Of a DNA stretch of 10,868 nucleotides, positions 7,921-10,868 are shown one piece after another. The stretch is from an uncultured Clostridia bacterium (lineage in GTDB: Bacteria > Bacillota > Clostridia > Peptostreptococcales > Anaerovoracaceae). Under the pieces are notes generated by a model. It ran no database searches, was not told where the DNA came from, and saw only the letters and a list, made by a program, of their open reading frames with translations. Both the position numbers and the translations under genes were made by a program. Location: positions 1-10,868 of the forward strand of contig CAMIWY010000018.1 of NCBI GenBank assembly GCA_946402595.1, in the 5' to 3' direction. Position 1 is the first letter of the stretch; each line of letters starts with the position of its first letter.

Positions 7921-9501
7921 CTATTTCTGAATCCCGTTTCCTATATCTTCTATGTTGATCGGAGTCTTCCAGATGATGTCTGTATCCGATGAGTAGTTGG
8001 ACAGCAGCAGCATGTATCCGTCATCGTCGACAGTCGCACTTTCCACTTCACTCAGCTCACAGGCTATGCTCCCGAGATACTGTCCGTTGATCATGTCGTA
8101 CAGGTCCACATAATTGGTACCGTGCCTGTTGCTTCCCGACAGGACTCTCATCATGATCCCTGCATGACCTCCGCAGTCCTGGGTATATGTGTGTCCGCTG
8201 TGGCTGACGACTCCGCACCTGTGCTCTACGTTATAGCCGTCTTCACCTATGCTGTAGGCTACCATGCCCGTTCTTGAACAGGTATAAATAAGGTCTTCCT
8301 TGCGGTCATATCCTATTCCCGATGCTCCGTATGGGAATGTTACTACTCCGTATTCTCCGGTCTCCGGCTTGTATGTCACGGCCCTGCCTGACCAGCCTCT
8401 GACGCAGTAGCAGGTCTTGTTGCTGTTTGCATAGCAGAATCCGTTTGGATGTCCCAGCGCGACTGACGGGACAGAGACGCTCTTTCCATCCCCGTCCTTA
8501 TCGAAGGTTATGATCCTCTGCGCATCGTTCATTCCGTATGCAACGATATACTGGTCTCCTGTATACGCGAAGGACTGCGGGATATCCACACTTCCTGCAC
8601 CGGTTATATATTTGAGAGCCTCACAGTTGCCCTCTCCGAGACTGTAGATGATATGCGCGGATGCTCCGCCTGCGTTTACCGGCGATGTCTCTATGACCTC
8701 GACTTCCGTCGTGTACTCTGCGCCGAGATACTCCTTCGTTTCTTCAGCGGTTACGGTTATCGTTGCGGTCCCGCTTCCTCTGATAACAGCCTTGCCTTTT
8801 TTATCTACCTTTACGACGTCTTCATCGTCAGACTTATAGCTGAGCTTCGTCTCAGCCTTCATTCCCAGGTTAAAGTCACTGCTACATGTCAGCTTAGTGA
8901 AATGATCCTTCCCCTCGATCTTCTGATTCCTTCTGGTTGTGAAGTACTTCTCCTTGGTGCTGAATCCCGTTCTCTCATCATTGTCAGCCCTGATGATGAC
9001 GCCGTATTTTGCACCTTCCTCAAGATCATTGATAGTCAGGCTGTCCTTCGCACCCTTCTGATTCTCTATCGTCTCTTTGCGCCAGCTGAGCATATTATTA
9101 TCATCAGCCTTCTTGTAGTAGACGGTATATGAATCAGTATTTCTCGTGCCCTTCCATTCAAGCGTGATGCTGTCTGTACCGATTTCCGTCGCCTTGAGGG
9201 AGCTCCTTTCAAGGATCCCCGGCCGTTCATGGTAATCTTTGTATATAACAGCTCCTGTCAGAATAATCATGAAGGCAAGCAAAATCAGCCCGATCCGGAT
9301 TTGCCGCCTCTGCTGGTGTCTTGTAAGATGCCTGAATCTGTGAATACTGTGATAGACAGGCCCTCTTTTCTTCAGTTTCCGGGATCTTGCTGCTTTGAGG
9401 TCCTTGTGACTCTCATCCTGCCCCTGTGTATTGGATTGTCCGGGACCCGCCTCAGGAAGGTCCCGTTTGTTGTTTTTGATTTTTATCTGAGGAAATTTCA
9501 A
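7921..9501 (-). CDS. Membrane-anchored surface protein: FN3, bacterial Ig-like and probable beta-propeller domains
   Basis: The function is not recognised. The first 68 residues are hydrophilic and strongly basic near 40-68, followed by one membrane segment (about 69-87), so the remaining 440 residues should be outside. Residues about 96-190 look like a fibronectin type III domain (SITLEW near 111, Y-T-V-Y-Y near 125, D-L-E-E-G-A-K-Y near 159). Residues about 195-271 look like a Big_2-type Ig domain ending in G-S-G-T-A-T-I-T-V. Residues about 280-520 hold several short beta repeats ending in G-Y-D, Y-T-C or D-G-Y-M type strands, most like a beta-propeller. A DKDGDG stretch at 334-339 resembles a calcium-binding loop. 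Nine cysteines, all extracellular, lie at 206, 293, 356, 364, 366, 408, 429, 443 and 481. The start is TTG at 9499-9501; no ATG exists before the membrane segment. Its place between sugar synthesis and polymer genes suggests a role in polymer assembly, anchoring or surface binding, but this is only inference. Confidence 0.85.
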   Translation of the reverse strand: MKFPQIKIKNNKRDLPEAGPGQSNTQGQDESHKDLKAARSRKLKKRGPVYHSIHRFRHLTRHQQRRQIRIGLILLAFMIILTGAVIYKDYHERPGILERSSLKATEIGTDSITLEWKGTRNTDSYTVYYKKADDNNMLSWRKETIENQKGAKDSLTINDLEEGAKYGVIIRADNDERTGFSTKEKYFTTRRNQKIEGKDHFTKLTCSSDFNLGMKAETKLSYKSDDEDVVKVDKKGKAVIRGSGTATITVTAEETKEYLGAEYTTEVEVIETSPVNAGGASAHIIYSLGEGNCEALKYITGAGSVDIPQSFAYTGDQYIVAYGMNDAQRIITFDKDGDGKSVSVPSVALGHPNGFCYANSNKTCYCVRGWSGRAVTYKPETGEYGVVTFPYGASGIGYDRKEDLIYTCSRTGMVAYSIGEDGYNVEHRCGVVSHSGHTYTQDCGGHAGIMMRVLSGSNRHGTNYVDLYDMINGQYLGSIACELSEVESATVDDDGYMLLLSNYSSDTDIIWKTPINIEDIGNGIQK

Positions 9502-9515
9502 ATGAAATATGTTTA

Positions 9516-9521
9516 TCCTCT
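9516..9521 (-). promoter_or_regulatory. Probable ribosome binding site of the FN3/propeller gene, unusually far from its start
   Basis: The minus strand reads AGAGGA, but the TTG start at 9499-9501 is 14 bases away, longer than usual. An in-frame ATA at 9508-9510 would be at a better distance yet is a very rare start codon. The exact N-terminus is therefore uncertain by a few residues. Confidence 0.4.
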
Positions 9522-9545
9522 CATTCTGTATTTTTTGCTGTTTAT

Positions 9546-10679
9546 CTATCTGTTCCTATAGAATTCCTTGATTTTGTCGCATACGAACTCTACCTCATCA
9601 TGTGTAAGTCCGTAGTACATCGGCATGCGGAGAAGTCTTTCAAAGGTGTTTGTAGTGTACCTGTCCTCTCCGTGGAATCTGCCGAACTTCGCTCCTGCAG
9701 GAGCGCTGTGGAGCGGCACATAGTGGAAAGCTGTTCCGATGCCGTTCTCCTTGAGGAACGCTGTGAGTGCAGTTCTCTCATCGATATCTGCCGTCTTGAC
9801 ATAGAACATGTGCGAATTGTGCTCGCATTCTTCAGGAACGACAGGAAGAACTATTTTGCCCTCCTCTGCAAGAGGTGTCAGCATCTCATAGTACGCATCC
9901 CAGCTTGCTCTTGTGTCCTGATTGATCATGTCCGCTTCTTCGAGCTGCGCATACAGGTATGCTGCATTGATATCGCTCGGGAGATACGATGATCCCATGT
10001 CGACCCATGTGTACTTGTCGATCATGCCCTTGAGAAAGCGGCTTCTGTCTGTACCCTTCTCTCTGATGATCTCTGCCTGATCCACCTTGTCCTCATCACG
10101 AATCAGGAGAGCTCCGCCTTCTCCCATGCTGTAATTCTTGGTCTCATGGAAGCTGTAGCATCCGTAGTCTCCGATGCTTCCGAGAGCTCTGCCCTTATAG
10201 TATGCATTGACTCCCTGAGCAGCATCTTCTACGACGATGAGGCTGTGCCTCTTTGCGATGTCCATGATGGTATCCATCTCGCAGCCCACGCCTGCGTAAT
10301 GGACAGGCGCGATGACCTTGGTCTTGTCAGTTATCGCATCCTCGATGAGCTTCTCATCGATGTTCTGTGTATCAGGACGGATGTCAACAAAGACGAGCTT
10401 TGCGCCTCTGAGAACGAATGCGTTCGCAGTGGATACGAAGGTGTAGGACGGAAGGATGACCTCATCCCCCGGCTTTACATCAGCCAGAATCGCTGCCATG
10501 TCGAGAGCTGTTGATCCCGATGTAACGAGCAGTGCCTTGGCTGCCCCGGTCCTCTCCTCGATCCATGCGTGACACTTCTTGCTGAACTCATTGTCTCCGC
10601 ATATCTTGTGGTTATCTATAGCTTTGTTTATATATTCCTTTTCTTTTCCGATGAACGGAGGTCTGTTGAAAGGTATCAT
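9546..10679 (-). CDS. rffA: dTDP-4-amino-4,6-dideoxygalactose transaminase (RffA/WecE)
   Basis: This cytoplasmic PLP enzyme moves an amino group, typically from glutamate, to C4 of dTDP-4-keto-6-deoxyglucose, giving dTDP-4-amino-4,6-dideoxy-D-galactose. The 377-residue length matches E. coli WecE (376), and the similarity is visible along the whole protein: the start MIPFNRPP, the PGDEVILPSYTFVSTANAF stretch (70-88), PVHYAGVGCEMDTI (125-138), VVEDAAQG with Asp152 expected to bind the PLP ring nitrogen, SFHETKN with Lys181 as the expected Schiff-base lysine, then IREKGT and HGEDRYTT. The ATG at 10677-10679 has a G-rich ribosome binding site 5 bases upstream, and the gene follows the RmlB stop by 11 bases, so substrate maker and user are adjacent. 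In enterobacteria the product is acetylated by WecD to give Fuc4NAc for common antigen; no acetyltransferase of that kind is visible here. A closely related sugar-nucleotide aminotransferase of different stereochemistry remains possible. Confidence 0.93.
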   Translation of the reverse strand: MIPFNRPPFIGKEKEYINKAIDNHKICGDNEFSKKCHAWIEERTGAAKALLVTSGSTALDMAAILADVKPGDEVILPSYTFVSTANAFVLRGAKLVFVDIRPDTQNIDEKLIEDAITDKTKVIAPVHYAGVGCEMDTIMDIAKRHSLIVVEDAAQGVNAYYKGRALGSIGDYGCYSFHETKNYSMGEGGALLIRDEDKVDQAEIIREKGTDRSRFLKGMIDKYTWVDMGSSYLPSDINAAYLYAQLEEADMINQDTRASWDAYYEMLTPLAEEGKIVLPVVPEECEHNSHMFYVKTADIDERTALTAFLKENGIGTAFHYVPLHSAPAGAKFGRFHGEDRYTTNTFERLLRMPMYYGLTHDEVEFVCDKIKEFYRNR

Positions 10680-10684
10680 GTGTT

Positions 10685-10691
10685 CCCCCCC
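10685..10691 (-). promoter_or_regulatory. G-rich ribosome binding site of rffA overlapping the upstream stop codon
   Basis: Seven G on the minus strand, the first being the last base of the dehydratase TAG stop, lie 5 bases before the ATG. The pyrimidine-rich end of 16S rRNA should pair well with it, and the overlap suggests coupled translation of the two genes. Confidence 0.65.
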
Positions 10692-10868
10692 TATCTGTTG
10701 CCGTACATTTTCTCATAGTACTGCTGGTACTCGCCGCTTACGATGTTCTTCCACCATGCTTCGTTGTCGAGGTACCACTGTATTGTCTTCTTTATGCCGT
10801 CTTCGAACTTAGTCTCAGGCAGCCAGCCAAGCTCATTATGGATCTTGGTAGGATCGATAGCGTATCTC
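10691..10868 (-). CDS. rfbB: dTDP-glucose 4,6-dehydratase (RmlB/RfbB), C-terminal fragment
   Basis: The window holds only the last 58 residues and the TAG stop at 10691-10693; the first base of the codon before them lies outside. The visible part starts RYAIDPTKI, followed by N-E-L-G-W-L-P-E-T-F/K and GIKKTIQWYL, the well-conserved C-terminal signature of RmlB, then an N-E-A-W-W and a Tyr-rich end. The enzyme oxidises and dehydrates dTDP-glucose to dTDP-4-keto-6-deoxyglucose in the cytoplasm using tightly bound NAD. This is the shared precursor of dTDP-rhamnose and of the amino sugar made by the next gene, 11 bases downstream. The Rossmann-fold and catalytic Y-x-x-x-K parts are outside the window, so activity cannot be judged. 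Other rml genes (rmlA, rmlC, rmlD) may lie further upstream, but this is not seen. Confidence 0.93.
   Translation of the reverse strand, partial: RYAIDPTKIHNELGWLPETKFEDGIKKTIQWYLDNEAWWKNIVSGEYQQYYEKMYGNR

Noticed and set aside
8653..9132. A 159-codon plus-strand open frame
   Set aside because: It is antisense to the FN3 and Ig-like part of the surface protein, whose domain pattern supports the minus-strand reading.
9513..9524. Tiny ATG-AGA-GGA-TAA frame before the FN3/propeller gene as a regulatory leader peptide
   Set aside because: It has only three sense codons and no ribosome binding site of its own; it probably arises because AGAGGA follows ATG by chance.

Overview
The window reads as one stretch of a cell-envelope polysaccharide (teichoic-acid-like or capsule) gene cluster. 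Every gene I can support lies on the minus strand, so transcription runs from high to low coordinates. Spacing is tight: gaps of 11, 44, 4, 73 and 21 bases and one 17-base overlap. I see no convincing promoter or terminator, no RNA gene, no mobile element and no CRISPR array. There is no gene-free stretch over 300 bases; the longest gap is 73 bases (2023-2095). Both ends of the window cut through genes, so the operon continues on both sides.

The organism looks like a low-to-mid GC Gram-positive, most likely a member of the Clostridia (Lachnospiraceae or a relative). This is inferred from a CDP-glycerol-type polymerase, a YfhO protein, an MBOAT plus DHHW pair, frequent AGA and ATA codons, and GTG and TTG starts beside strong purine-rich ribosome binding sites. 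No rRNA or housekeeping marker is present to confirm it.

In transcription order: (1) the last 58 residues of a dTDP-glucose 4,6-dehydratase (RmlB/RfbB). (2) A complete RffA/WecE-type aminotransferase, which would turn the dehydratase product into dTDP-4-amino-4,6-dideoxygalactose. (3) A membrane-anchored surface protein with a fibronectin III domain, a bacterial Ig-like domain and a cysteine-containing probable beta-propeller, of unknown function. (4) A large YfhO-family polytopic membrane protein, probably an extracytoplasmic glycosyltransferase. (5) A 1035-residue protein with two complete CDP-glycerol glycerophosphotransferase (TagF-like) domains. (6) An AlgI-type MBOAT O-acyltransferase. 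(7) The first 201 residues of a DHHW-family protein, the usual SGNH/AlgJ-like partner of such MBOATs.

Together these suggest a pathway that makes an amino-deoxy sugar nucleotide in the cytoplasm, builds a polyol-phosphate polymer with the two-domain transferase, and decorates it outside the membrane with sugar (YfhO) and O-acyl groups (MBOAT plus DHHW). The FN3/Ig/propeller protein is the least explained member and the best candidate for a new component. The polymer structure, the glycosyltransferases that would use the amino sugar, and the export machinery are not in the window.
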